A DNA stretch of 64,000 nucleotides from Hymenopus coronatus (Eukaryota; Arthropoda; Insecta; Mantodea; Hymenopodidae), in assembly GCA_030762935.1 (NCBI GenBank), contig CM060896.1:14372027-14436026 (forward strand), read 5' to 3'. The notes beneath the pieces are model-generated. The model worked only from the letters and a program-made list of their open reading frames with translations. It had not been told where the DNA came from and searched no databases. Positions within the stretch are counted from its first letter, which is position 1, and each line of letters opens with the position of its first letter. Position numbers and translations under genes: made by a program. Of this stretch, positions 11,255 through 21,850 are shown one piece after another.

Positions 11255-11508
11255 GGTTAAATTCTTGTGATAAATAAGTGCTATAACTTGATTCCGTGTG
11301 TGTTTATGTGTCTGAAATGATTTACAATAAATTCAAAAGAATGATAACAACATTTGACTATATTAGTTGAAACCAAAATACAGAACGCGTCTCGAATACC
11401 ACAAACCTGAGAGGAGAGAACAGTCTATATGGTAGAAGTATAAAATTAAGAAAATTAAGTACACACGAACCAGCATATTAGTTGCTAAATGTTGTGTGAA
11501 ATATAATA

Positions 11509-12151
11509 CGAGGGCCGTTTTTTTCTCAACCGCCGATAGGCTATAAATAAAAGACAAATTCATATAAAACAATTATTTTATTACTAAAAGTTTTGTACAC
11601 TTATGTGTACTTTTCTACATAATCACCGAAAAGATTGAGACATTTATCGTACCTGTGCACAAGCTTTGCAATAAGCGCTTCAAAAAATGTTGCCGCCAAT
11701 GATTTCAAATGAGCATTGACGTTATTTTGAAGATCTTCGTTGGTTTGAAAGTGCTGCCCTCCTAGCCACGTCTTCAGTTCAGGGAAAAGGTGAAAGTCGC
11801 TGGGTGCCAGGTCAGGACTGTACGGCGTATGATCGAAAATGTCCCATTGAAATTGTTCAAGGAGCCGATGGGTTGTGCCAGCAGTGTGTGGACGAGCGTT
11901 GTCAGGTATCAACACAATTCTTGAAGTCAGCATTCCTCTTCGTTTGTTTTGAATGGCTCTCCACAAACGTCGTAAAGTACGAAGATCTTATAAACAACGT
12001 CAATGCTCATTTGAAATCATTGGCGGCAACATTTTTTGAAGCGGGTATTGCAAAACTTGTGCACAGGTACGATACATGTCTCAATCTTTTCGGTGATTAT
12101 GTTGAAAAAACAGAGAAAAAAAAAAAAAAAAAAAAAAAAAACCGGCCCTCA
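11509..12151. mobile_element. Folded-back, internally deleted mariner
   Basis: Left end CGAGGGCCGTTTTTTTC at 11509 after TA, right end ...CCGGCCCTCA at 12151 before TA. Both ends are the same (3') end of one mariner family: the left arm codes for the transposase C-terminus on the minus strand and the right arm for the same C-terminus on the plus strand, meeting near 11980. The shared arm sequence is about 130-150 bp (11590-11730 against 11985-12120). A poly-A stretch (12118-12141) precedes the right terminus, matching the T-run inside the left terminus. Such a structure would fold into a long hairpin as RNA. Confidence 0.85.
11601..11980 (-). pseudogene. mariner transposase C-terminal fragment
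   Basis: The left arm of the fold-back reads in one open frame from near 11980 to the stop at 11601-11603. It begins around WRAIQNKRRGML and holds LIPDNARPHTAG (second Asp; the usual HDNARP His is Pro here), TPYSPDLAPSDFHLFPEL (third Asp), LGGQHFQTNEDL and the C-terminal HRYDKCLNLFGDYVEK. The N-terminal DNA-binding half and the first Asp are missing, so it cannot be active. The plus-strand arm (11981-12113) repeats only the last 45 or so residues from EDLINNVNAHL to GDYVEK. Confidence 0.88.
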
Positions 12152-12619
12152 TAGTTGCACTACTTGCCAGAAGAGAGAAATAACCCCAGTGTAAATGGCG
12201 AACAAGGTTGGCCTGAAATCACAAGTTGGACCGCGGCTGTCGACAGCAGCACTTGGCGTTATCACTAACACACTCCACTGACACCTTGTGTTGTGATAAG
12301 GGACCATATGTTGAGCGGACTACCCGTTCACAAAACATTGCCTCTTCGATCGCGAAGCCAGCTCAGTGCGTCTTGTCTGCTTACCAAGATTAGTGTCAGG
12401 TGTGAAAACAAACACTTCTCCACAAACGCATGTCACATCATATCCAACACTTCTCTCTATTTTCTCACATTCCCGTTTTTTATTTTCTCTACCATGTAAT
12501 ACAACATTCTGACATCTAGTTCCCTAGACCAGACTTACATTACAAACTTTAGATTTTATTTACTACATTTTACTTTTTTCGTACATCATTATTTTAGATA
12601 TGATTTATATACTAATACC
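12152..12619. other. Unassigned interval
   Basis: Bases 12160-12400 are moderately GC-rich with no recognisable protein motif or repeat. A plus-strand frame at 12293-12499 (68 codons) is not recognised. Confidence 0.3.
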
Positions 12620-13350
12620 TAAAATGTATGATGTTCTCCATTGATATGACTTTCTCTACATCTCTGTAAAAATTATTGTTAATAAGCTTATTCTTCTATT
12701 TATTTAATGCTAAAACATTAGCAGAAACATTACTTAGTTCCTTTATAAGTAGAAGGGAAATAAGGGAATACCCTAGGCTAAACAGACAGTCAAATGTTTT
12801 AAAAGGTGGTTGCTATGGTGTTGAAATCCGTTTCATTACCTGGTCAGGAGTTGACAAGTTCCCGAAAGAGAAAAGCTTAACTATTTTAACTGAAATCAAT
12901 AACAGGAATATCTCGAAAACAACCAACTCGACGAAAAAAATGTATATGATATAAATTGTGTGTTCTAACGCGATCTACATTTTTGTGCAGTAGATAAGTT
13001 TTTGTCTATTTCTTACCGCTTACCAGTTAGGCAAAACTCCCTCAGAATAAAGACGCTATTCCCAGAAAATTCAAGGTGTACATTTTATTTGCCATATAAA
13101 TATCTTTAATATATGGTACTTTAATCAAAATCGTTACAGCCATTTTTGAGATAGTAAAAATTTTCGAAATGTATTCCATGTAAAGGGGATTTTTCTCAAA
13201 ATCTTCGTGTCCCGTCCCTCGAAGATACTAAATTAAATACCAAGTTTAGTATTTTACCGACTTTTTGTTTTTGAGTTAGGTTATCGTGTTCATAGACATA
13301 GGGACATACACACGCAAAACACACATGGACCTGTATCTGAAAATGCTTTT
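12620..13350 (-). mobile_element. HLR1 repeat, minus, head missing
   Basis: The tail is at 12620-12665 (TGATGTTCTCCATTGATATGAC). The copy runs to AAAATGCTTTT at 13350, where it is cut at its own internal T-run by the head of the next copy. The part beyond (CCCTAAAACATATATTTCC... and the head) is absent. Confidence 0.8.
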
Positions 13351-14182
13351 TACTTTCTCTATAAGTAAGTACTATGTACATAGTGTATAGAGAAGGTATT
13401 GTATTGCACCCAAAAATTCGATTCACCGGAAATATATGTTTTAACACCCGCTGAATCCTAATAGGCACTTTTAGAAAAATGACCGTGTGTGTCTGTCTGT
13501 GGGCAGCATAGCTCAAAAACGAAAAGTACGTTAAAAACCAAACTTGGCATTTAAGTTCGATATCTTCCAAGAAAGCGACAAGAAGATTTTCAAGAAAATC
13601 CCCCACCCCCTACTACCCTTTATACGGAAAAAATTTCGAAAAATTTCGATTTTCTTAAAAATTGCTTGATTAAAGTCTCTTATATTTCAGATATTTACTT
13701 GCCAAATAAAATGTATATCTTGAAATTTCTGGGAATAGCCTCTGAAGACTACTTTATTCTGGATAAATTTACGGAATTTTGCATAACTGCTAAACCGTAA
13801 GAGATGGACAAAAACTTACTACACAAAAAATGGAGAGCACGTTAAAACATACAATTTATGCTATAAACATTTATTTCGTGGAGTTAATCGTTTTTGACAT
13901 ATTCCTTACTTTTGAAAATCTTATACTTTTCTCATACAGGAATTTCAACTCCTGTCCATAGAAACAAAGGAGCTTCAGTCACATAGCAACCAGCCTTTGA
14001 CTATCACTTTACATTATGGTAATCCCTTATTTCACTTCTACTTCCAAGGAAGCAAGTAATAATACTATTTCTACTACTTTTTTCTCGATTAGAATGAAGT
14101 AAATAGAAGCATAAGCTTTTTAACAAAAATTTGTAGCACAGATGTAGAGAAATTCATGTGAATGGAACACATCAGATTTTTT
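13351..14182 (+). mobile_element. HLR1 repeat, full-length, opposed to its neighbour
   Basis: It begins TACTTTCTCTATAAG at 13351 within the T-run of the previous minus copy and ends CACATCAGATTTTTT at 14182. The pair is therefore head against broken copy in opposite orientation. The microsatellite is short. Confidence 0.82.
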
Positions 14183-14587
14183 AATCTCGGAATCAAGTCT
14201 TTGGTGAAATGCAGGAGCAGATGTGCTATGAACTTCATCCAACTCAGCTTTTATTGTTTCGGTGTTAATCAATCGCCTAAGGCAACGAAACCGCGTTATG
14301 GATATAGCTGAAACTTTAACTGGCATGTAGTAAGAGCGGACGGTTACTAAATACAAACTTTGTTCAATGCTACGAGTGGAATTTCTTGGATTTTCTAACG
14401 ACTTATTGAGCACAGTGTGGTATCTTTTGTAATGTTTTAACTGCTTTGCCTGCTTTGCTCAATTAATACATATATTTCAATACTTTGTCGAAAATCGTCT
14501 TGCAATAAATGCAACAGATCTCCAAAAAGTCTGAAATGGTAGGAGATATGTCCTGGGCCCTGCACATAACAAAACAAATAATAATAT
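14183..14587 (-). pseudogene. Possible mariner-like N-terminal fragment
   Basis: On the minus strand the open frame that ends at the HLR1 edge reads ITRFRCLRRLINTETIKAE then LDEVHSTSAPAF. The spacing of helix-forming segments resembles the first helix-turn-helix of mariner transposases (…IKAxLDEVxGxSAPxF…). No catalytic part is present. The match is from memory of the family and weak. The remainder up to 14587 is unassigned. Confidence 0.3.
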
Positions 14588-15457
14588 AAAAAAATCTGAT
14601 GTGTACCATTCACATGACTTTCTCTATATCCCTGCAACAAATTATTCTTAAAAACTTATACTTCTATTAACTTCATGCTAATCAGTAAAACATTAGCAGA
14701 AATAGCCATATTACTTGCTTCCTTGTAAGTAGAGGTGAAATAAGGGAGTACCATAGGTTAAACTGATAATCAAAAGCTGGTTGCTATGTCACTAAAGTTC
14801 CTTTGTTTGTATGGACAGCAGTTGACAAATTCCTGTATGAGAAATGTATAAGTTTTTCATAGCAGAAACCAAAAATAAGGAATGTCACAAAAACGACGAA
14901 CTCCACGAAAAAAATGTATATAACATTAATTGTGTGTCTTAACGTGCTCTACATTTTTTGTGCAGTAAGTTTTTGTTCCATCTCTTACGGTTTAGCAGTT
15001 ATTCAAAATTTAGTAAAATTGTTCCAGAATAAACTACTCTTCAGAGGCTATTCCCAGAAAATTCAAGATGTACATTTTATTTGTCAGGTAAATATCTTTA
15101 GTATCCGAAATTTTAATCAAAATCTTTAGAGCCATTTTTGAGAAAATCAAAATGTTCGAAAAAAGTTCCATGTAAAGGGTAGTTGGGGGTGCGGGGATTT
15201 TTCTCAAAATCTTCGTATCGCATCCCTGGAAGATACTAAACTTAAATACCAAGTTTGGTATTTTACCTATTTTTCGTTTTTGAGTTATCGTCGACACACA
15301 GACACACACACACACATGGACTTTTTTCCGAAAATGCTTTTTTTAGATAAAGGGGACCCTAAAATATATATTTCCGGTGAAATCTCGGTATCGAATTTTT
15401 TGGTGGAGTGCAATACATTCTCTATACACTATGTGCATAGTGCCTATAGAGAAAGTA
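14588..15457 (-). mobile_element. HLR1 repeat, full-length copy (minus)
   Basis: It runs from AAAAAAATCTGATGTG to the CACTATGTGCATAGTG hairpin and GAGAAAGTAATAA. The CA tract is at 15293-15316. Length is 0.87 kb. Confidence 0.87.
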
Positions 15458-15499
15458 ATAAACAAATAAATATTTAAAAATTAAAAAATAAACATAAAA

Positions 15500-16174
15500 G
15501 TAAATTGATGTTTTACACTCACTTGAGTTTCTGTAGCTGCTAAACAAATTCTTACAAAACATTCTTCTTTCTACACAAAGCTAATCGAGATAAACATTAG
15601 CAGGATGTTTTTATTATGTAGTTCCTTATAAGTAGAAGGGAACTAAAGGAATGCGCTATACTAAAGTGATAGCCAAATGTTTTAAGCTATCGTTATGCGA
15701 TTGTCAACGCAAATTGTTTCTTTGCTTGGCCAGGAGTAGAACAAAGGAAAAACGGACACTTACTGTCTAAGAAAAGTGCAAGTACTTTACAATTGAAAAC
15801 AATAACAAGGAATAACTCGGAAACGGTTACCTCTACAACAAAAACGTAAAAGACATAAAGTGTGTGTTTTGATGAGATCTATATTCTGTGTAGCACGTTT
15901 TTGTCTATCCCTTACGGATTAACAGTTAAGCAGAATTCGGCAGAATTCATCCAGAATAATGAGATCTTCAGATCTTTTAATCAAAATCACACACACATAC
16001 ACACAAACACAGATACACACTCGCAGACAGGTACTCGGACCGTTTTCCAAAAAAGGATCCAGAAGCCCCCAAAATATTTATATCCGGCGAAATCTCGACA
16101 TCGAATTTTTGGGTGAAATACAATATCTTCTCTATCCCATGTATATTGTACATACGGGGCTAGATAAACTAAAA
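15500..16174 (-). mobile_element. HLR1 subfamily b copy with internal deletion (minus)
   Basis: The tail (TTGATGTTTTACACTCACTTG) is at 15504. The head (ATGTATATTGTACATACGGGG, then CTAGATAAACTAAAAA) ends near 16174. Around 15975 the sequence jumps from the AATCAAAATC block straight to the CA-rich segment, losing about 170 bp. Confidence 0.75.
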
Positions 16175-16430
16175 ATTAAAGCACACAACTTATGTCTTTT
16201 TTTTTGCGTTTATTATTTCCAATATATCCTTTTATTATTAGTTTGAATTTTTAAATGTACTTAAAACCTTTTAATGATTAGTCACGATTCTTTTTGCTTT
16301 CTCTAGCCTGCATGCATACATAGTGGATAGAGAAGGTATTGTATTCCACCCAAAAATTCGATGTCGAGATTTCACTGGAAATATATATTTTGAGGTCCCC
16401 TGAGTCCGAAAAAAGCATTTTACTTTCTCT
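16175..16430 (+). mobile_element. HLR1 fragments: middle piece and head-only piece
   Basis: Bases 16178-16240 match the ACACAATTTATGT and TATTCCTTG block. Bases 16295-16430 are a head plus the CACCCAAAAATTCGATG segment up to GAAAAAAGCATTTT. The head piece stops exactly at the internal T-run where the next complete copy starts. Confidence 0.65.
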
Positions 16431-16675
16431 ACACGTAGTATGTACATAGTGTATAGAGAAGGTATTCTAATGCACCCAAAATTCGATACCGAGATATAAC
16501 CAGAAATACATGTTTTGGCTCCCCCTGAATGCAAAAAAGGCATTTTTGGCAAAAGGTCCGTGTGTGTGTGTGTGTCTGTCTGTGGAAAGCATAAGCTCAA
16601 AAACGAAAAGTCCTTTAAATACCAAGCTTGGTATTTCAGTTCAGTAATTTCCTAGGATGCAACACGAAGATTTTG

Positions 16676-16709
<34 letters not shown>

Positions 16710-17318
16710 CCCCTAGCGCCAACAATCTTTGACATGGGAATATTTTCGAAAATTTTTATTTTCTAAAAAATGGCTCTAACGATTTTGATTAAAATAGCCT
16801 ATATTATGAATACTTATATGACAAATAAAATGTATATTTGACATTTTCTGCGAATAGCCTCTGAAGACTACTTTATTCTGGATGAATTTTACGGAATTTT
16901 GCATAACTGGCAAACGGTAAGAGATAGAAAAAAAACGTACATAAAGGAAAATGTAGATCATGTAAAAACACACAATTTATGTTATATCATTTTTTTTCGT
17001 GAAGTTGACCGTTTTGGAGATATTCCTTGTTATTGATTTCAGTTTTAAAATACCTAAACTTTTCTCATCAGGGAATTGTCAACTTCTGGCCACGCAAAGA
17101 AACGGATTTCAATCCCATAGCAACCACATTTTAAAACATTTGACTGTTGGTTTAGCCTAGTGTATTCTCTTATTTCCCTTTTACTTATAAGAAACTAAGT
17201 AATAATATCGTTTCTGCTAATATTTATCTCGATTAGCATGAAGTAAATAGAGGCATAAGCTTATTAACAGTAATTTGTTACAGAGATATAGAAAAAGAAA
17301 TGTGAATGGAACACATTA
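16431..17318 (+). mobile_element. HLR1 repeat, full-length, inserted at an HLR1 T-run
   Basis: It begins TACTTTCTCTACACG at 16431 right after GCATTT of a head fragment and ends near 17318 (GGAACACATTAAATG). A 30-bp A-run at 16676-16706 is an expansion of the ...TTTTGAAAA... segment. The microsatellite (GT) is at 16561-16576. Confidence 0.82.
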
Positions 17319-17698
17319 AATGTTTATTTTCTCTAGCCGGCATGTACAGTGTATATAGTGGATAGAAATCTCGATACCAAACTTGGTATCTAAGTATCTC
17401 CCAATGATGCTACACCTACTCTTTACATTGAAGTTTTGGTTTTCTCAAAAATGACTACGATTTTGATTAATATCTCTTAGGTAATTTAAGATAATATGTG
17501 TATCTGGGAATAGTCTCTCAAGTCCTCTTCATACTTATGAATTTTTCTGATTTTTGCGTAATTAGGAAACCGTAAGAGAGAGAAAAAAACAACTTATTAC
17601 ACAAAATACCGTTCCCGAGATATTGCTTGCTATTAGTTTCAATGTGAAGTACAGGAAGTGTTCGATTTTCTTTTGTTCTACTCCTGACTAAGCAGGGA

Positions 17699-18294
17699 GC
17701 GAGACTGCAGATTCTAGTTCAGTTTTAGACTAAGGCACTTTCCTGAGCCTTTCCTGTTGGTTACGGACACAGTATGGGGCCGCGCCGTGGCTTTTTATTT
17801 ACATTCCCCCCTGTATGGTTACTGGTTTTACTGTTCCTTTACACAAACATATAACAATCATGCCCTTAGCGAGCGTGGCCATGGGGACCGGCAGTGGTTA
17901 GGCCACTCGCCTCTCACCTAGACGACCGCGTGTGAGATTTGTGGTGGCCAAAGCGGCGCAGGGGTGGGTTTTCTCTGGTTTCCCCGCCATCGCACTCCAC
18001 CGGTGCTCCATCTTCTTGTATCACCCGTGTCACCGTCTGAGGTGCCGCAAGTAGTAAAAGCAGGTGTTAAACAGTATAAAAAAAATATATGGCTGCGTGA
18101 CAGTTTCGAGATTTCGTCGAGGTTAGGCTACGTTAAGGAGTAAACTGGATTTTTTTTCTTAAAATCGGTTCTGCTTTCCAATGCGAAATGTACAGTCTTC
18201 CGTTCGTTCTGTCTGCTTGCACATGGGCAGCCATGTTGGTCAATCGATCAATGGCAGAGTCAAATCTAAAATGAACTAGAATCTGCAATGTCGC
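17699..18294. mobile_element. Non-autonomous DNA element with 9-bp target duplication
   Basis: It is flanked by AAGCAGGGA on both sides (17690-17698 and 18295-18303). The ends are inverted: GCGAGACTGCAGATTCTAG and GCGACATTGCAGATTCTAG. Length is 596 bp. A 9-bp duplication suggests a Mutator-like (MULE) element; this assignment rests on duplication length only. A SINE lies inside it. No transposase frame is seen. Confidence 0.72.
17878..18088 (+). mobile_element. tRNA-derived SINE, family S2
   Basis: The body reads CACTCGCCTCTCACCTAGAC, GTGTGAGATTTGTGGTGG and CTCCATCTTC, then a tail AGTAGTAAAAGCAGGTG ending in an A-run (about 18081-18088). The same string of blocks occurs on the minus strand at 58665-58859, where the B box (GGTTGGATCC) is better preserved and a target duplication is visible. 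Here the B-box part is lost. Confidence 0.65.
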
Positions 18295-18464
18295 AAGCAG
18301 GGAAGCGACCTGCAATGACAATCGCATAACGACAGCTTTTAAAACATTTGACTATCACTTCAGCATAGCACATTCCTTTAGTTCCCTTCTACTTTAAGGA
18401 ACTAAGTAATAAGAACATTCTGCTAATGTTTATCGCTATTAGTATTAAGTAGATACAAGAATAA

Positions 18465-19187
18465 TGCTATATTCACAATGAGATGCAAGCGCAGACGCAC
18501 GGAAACACCATTCACAATGCAACGCAAGAAGTTGTCACGGGTTTCTAGATCCGCAAGTTACATGCGAATATCTTCCAAGTACAAACTGAATAACATAACC
18601 AACAATACCACATAAGAAAATTCACTCAATCTTTTACAAAATAAATACATTACATACTAACAACTGACGCTCGCGGCAGTGACGTCACAATAATTGCTCA
18701 TTCAAAATTGCTGCACAAGCACAGAGACTGCAGAAAGTGAAAAAGCTATACATTTGATGAACTAAGAACTATCTCGCTTATCTTCGATTTATGAGAACCA
18801 ATAAATCTATACACAGATGATAGTTACATCCATTAAATCAAAGAAGGATTCACAAGGAGACTGTCATAACCTCTTGAGGAAAATTAGAGATGGCGCGGCA
18901 CGGCCAAATAGAAGAGCATGCATGTACAGCAGGCACTGTAAAATCTTGAAGTGCGATTGTTTGTTATTGAATTCATTGGCAATACACAATACATAGAGAA
19001 AAGAAGCAGAATTCCTCCTCTTTGCATGCAACGCAAAGATAAAAGTTTGGAGTTTGCAAACTCTTGCGTACCATTGCGTTACGTTGCGTGTTGCGTGTTT
19101 CTATGTGAATGCTTACATTAAATAACTTGAGTCCAAACCCTTGGGCTCACATTGCGTCTGCGCTTGCATTTCATTGTGATTGCAGCA
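18465..19187. mobile_element. PIF/Harbinger-like MITE with TAA target duplication
   Basis: TAA occurs at 18462-18464 and 19188-19190. The ends are inverted over about 34 bp: TGCTATATTCACAATGAGAT with GCAAGCGCAGACGCA on the left, TGCTGCAATCACAATGAAAT with the same GCAAGCGCAGACGCA on the right (inverted). A TWA duplication is typical of PIF/Harbinger. Subterminal copies of CAATGCAACGCAAG and CGTTGCGTG-type motifs occur at both sides. There is no transposase. It sits in the ATAAGCTTTT block of an HLR1 copy. Confidence 0.82.
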
Positions 19188-19250
19188 TAAGTTTATTAAC
19201 AGTCAGATATTACAGAGATGTAGAGAAAGTCATGCGCATCAGATTTTTAA

Positions 19251-19826
19251 GAATAGTTTAGAAGAGTCGAGAGAGCAATGTGAAGGCAACACTTGAGATA
19301 TTTACTAAAAGTGTAAATGCGAGTCTCGAGCTCCTCGTGAAAAGGGCCCTTACAGCTGCAGTATGCGTGCACAGGAATTCCAATAAACGAAGCTATTGGT
19401 GGAAAGAAGATTAATGATATGGTAGGTATTAGAAGTGTTAGCATTCGCTCCGATCTAACCACCTTAATACTGTAAGGATATCATTAGCCGCTACCAAAAG
19501 TGCCACTTAAAGTTAAGAGCAAGTTTCACATCCGTCAATTATCCCACACCCCAAACGTAACTGTAGCAGATACAAGAAAATGTGTAAACAGTTTGGGGTT
19601 ATCGTAAACATCACCACAATATGCAAGCTTACAAACAGTTACCTATAACTTCTAATTTTCAAATAATTTAATGTAACTTGGTAGCGAATTTGAAATAAAC
19701 TTTTTTATTACTGCTAAAAATCCCACAATGTTAAAATTGTTTAAAAAATTAAAACTAAAAAGTATGTATTTATTTAGTTATTTGAAAGTTTAACCAATCA
19801 ATTATAATACAATTGGTAAACTTTCT
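19251..19826. other. Unassigned interval
   Basis: Bases 19255-19480 look like an old non-repetitive fragment. The minus-strand frame at 19247-19462 (71 codons) has no motif I know. Bases 19640-19826 are AT-rich. Confidence 0.3.
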
Positions 19827-19828
19827 TA

Positions 19829-20450
19829 CACGAGGGCCGTTTTTTTTTCAACCTCCGATAGGCTATAAATGAAAGACAAGTTCATAGAAAACAATTACTT
19901 TATAACTAAAAGTTTTGTACACTATGGTTACTTTTCAACATAATCACCGAAAAGATTGAGACATTTATTGTACCTGTGCACAAGCTTTGCAATAAGCGCT
20001 TCAAAAAATGTTGCCGCCAATGATTTCAAATGAGTATTGGCGTTATTTTGAAGATCTTCGTTGGTTTAAAAGTGCTGCCCTCCTAGCTACGTCTTCAGTT
20101 CAGGGAAAAGGTGGAAGTCGCTGGGTACCAGGTTAGGACTGTACGGAGGATGATTGAAACTGTCCCAAGGAGCCGATGGGTTGTGCCAGCAGTTTGTGGA
20201 CGAGCGTTGTCATGGATCAACACAAATCCTGAAGTCAGTATTCCACTTCGTTTGTTTTGAATGGCTCTCCGCAAACGTCGTAAAGTTTCACAATAAACAG
20301 CTGCATTGATAGTGGTTCCGGGCTGCATCATTGGCGGCAACATTTTTTGAAGCGAGTATTGCAAACCTTGCGCACATGTATCAATCATTTCGGTGATTAT
20401 GTGGAAAAGTAACCATAAGTGTACAAAACCTTTAGTAATGAAATAATTGT
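19829..20450. mobile_element. Second folded-back mariner of the same family
   Basis: The left end CACGAGGGCCGTTTTTT follows TA (19827-19828). The left arm (to about 20328) is the transposase C-terminal half on the minus strand. The right arm (20329-20450) repeats the C-terminus and 3' untranslated part on the plus strand (GGCGGCAACATTTTTTGAAG ... CCATAAGTGTACAAAAC) and then decays, so its terminal repeat is lost. The strand-switch point differs from that of the 11509-12151 element, so it is an independent event or a different branch. Confidence 0.8.
19935..20328 (-). pseudogene. mariner transposase C-terminal fragment (fold-back left arm)
   Basis: Minus strand: PGTTINAAVYCETLRRLRRA, then IQNKRSGILTSG, FVLIHDNARPQTAG with the second Asp and its His intact, a deletion after THRLLG, and a frame-shifted remainder containing the third-Asp region and the KLVHRY-type C-terminus. 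It is the same family as 11601-11980 but reaches further toward the N-terminus by about 20 residues. The 136-codon open frame at 20095-20505 is chimeric, running through the fold-back junction, and is not a natural protein. Confidence 0.82.
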
Positions 20451-20689
20451 GACTGAAAAATCCCTTACTTTCATTCGTATGTACAATCGTAAGTACTGTT
20501 TTCAAAATATGAAAAAACTACTACATGAGGTTGTTTATTGTACACTTTCAGAATTATTACTAAGTTTTGCTGCCATAACTTAAGTGGTTTCAGAAAAAAT
20601 GTACATTAGCTAAAGAAAAAATTTAATGTTCTAGAAAATTATGAAGTTTATACTCGTACATTTTCCATAAGATTGACATAAATTATCGC

Positions 20690-21542
20690 AAAAAAAAAAT
20701 GCAGAGCATGTTAAAACACACAATCTATGTATGTATATTACATAAATTGTGTGTTTTAACATGCTGTACATTTTTTTTTTTTTTTTTTTTTTTGTGAAGT
20801 TATGTCCATCTTATGGTTTAGCTGATATGAAACATTGCATACAATTCAATCAAAATAAAGTAGTCTTCAGGGTCTATTCCGAGAAAATTTAAGATATACA
20901 TTTTATCTGTTGTATAAATATCCTTAATAGATGATATTGCAATCAAAATCGTTAGAGCAAATTTTTAAGAAAATCTAAATTCTCGAAAAAATTTTAAGTA
21001 AAGGGTAGTTTGAGGTAGGGAATTTTCTTGAAAATCTTCGTGTCGCATCCTTTGAAGATACCAAAGTTAAATGCCAAGTTTGGTTTTTAACGGTCTTTTC
21101 GTTTTATTCTGGATGAATTTAACGGATTTTTGCATAACTGCTAAACCGTAAGAGATGGACAAAAACTTACCTCACAGAACATGAGGAGCACATTAAAACA
21201 CACAATTTATGTTATATATTTTTTTTTTTTTCATTGAGTTAATCGTTTCTAAGATATTCCTTGTTTTTAATTTCAGCTTTGAAAAACTTATACCTTTCTC
21301 ATACAGGAATTTGTCAACTGCTGTCTATACAAACAAAGGAACTTCAGTCACATAGCAACCAGCTTTTGGGTATCACTTTAACCTATGGTACTCCCTTATT
21401 TCGCTTCTACTTACAAGGAAGCAAGTAATAAGAATATTTCTGCTAATTTTTTCTCGATTAATATGCAGTAAAAGAAGCATAAGCTTTTTAGCAATAATTT
21501 GTTTCACAGAAGTAGATTAAGTGATGTGAATGGAGCACAAAG
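20690..21542. mobile_element. Palindromic HLR1 composite
   Basis: Bases 20690-20737 are plus-sense HLR1 (TGCAGAGCATGTTAAAACAC). At about 20740 the sequence turns round and gives the same block in minus sense (GTGTTTTAACATGCTGTACA), making a hairpin of about 45-bp arms. The minus sense continues to 21103, ending at TCTTTTCG, and then flips again to plus at 21104 (ATTCTGGATGAATTTAACGG) until the tail at about 21542 (GAATGGAGCACA). It therefore has two strand switches. Confidence 0.8.
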
Positions 21543-21715
21543 TGGCATCTGCAGCTTCCACAGTACTCAAGGGTATGCTTTGGTTTGTTCATCCTCTCTG
21601 TGAGTCAGTTTACACTTTTCCTGTTGCTGTAGCGCGAAACAATGGAATAAATATGTTTGCTACTCTTGAGTTTCATTACACACCACATGAGATATATCAG
21701 GCGACAAATCCTTCC
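21543..21715. other. Unassigned short interval
   Basis: Non-repetitive sequence continuing in an open frame with the HLR1 tail (21530-21769, 79 codons). No motif is recognised. Confidence 0.25.
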
Positions 21716-21850
21716 TTTTACTTTCTCTACATGTACTACGTACATAAGAGTATAGAGAAGATGCTGTAATGCATCCAAACATTCTATACGGAGATTTCAC
21801 CGAAAATATATGTTTTGATAAGTATTTTTAGAAAAATGTCCGTGTGTGTA
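21716..21850 (+). mobile_element. HLR1 head fragment
   Basis: Head hairpin (TACTTTCTCTACATGTAC) and the CGGAGATTTCACCGAAAATA block. It is truncated in the GTCCGTGTGTGT microsatellite, where a large palindrome begins. Confidence 0.78.

Larger units (their letters stand above)
17325..19250 (+). mobile_element. HLR1 copy carrying two nested elements
   Basis: Fragments of one degenerate subfamily b copy: 17325-17698 (head and middle with deletions), 18295-18464 (CGACAGCTTTTAAAACATTTG block) and 19188-19250 (tail, GTAGAGAAAGTCATG...CATCAGATTTTT). Between them lie an element with 9-bp duplications and a Harbinger-like MITE. Joining the three pieces restores the normal HLR1 order. Confidence 0.78.

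Noticed and set aside
16676..16706. Poly-A tail of a retroposon
   Set aside because: It lies within an HLR1 block that is normally A-rich (GATTTTGAAAAAAATC), so expansion is simpler.
20095..20505. 136-codon frame with a mariner motif
   Set aside because: It crosses the fold-back junction, so its N-terminal part is antisense 3' untranslated sequence. Only the middle is genuine transposase.
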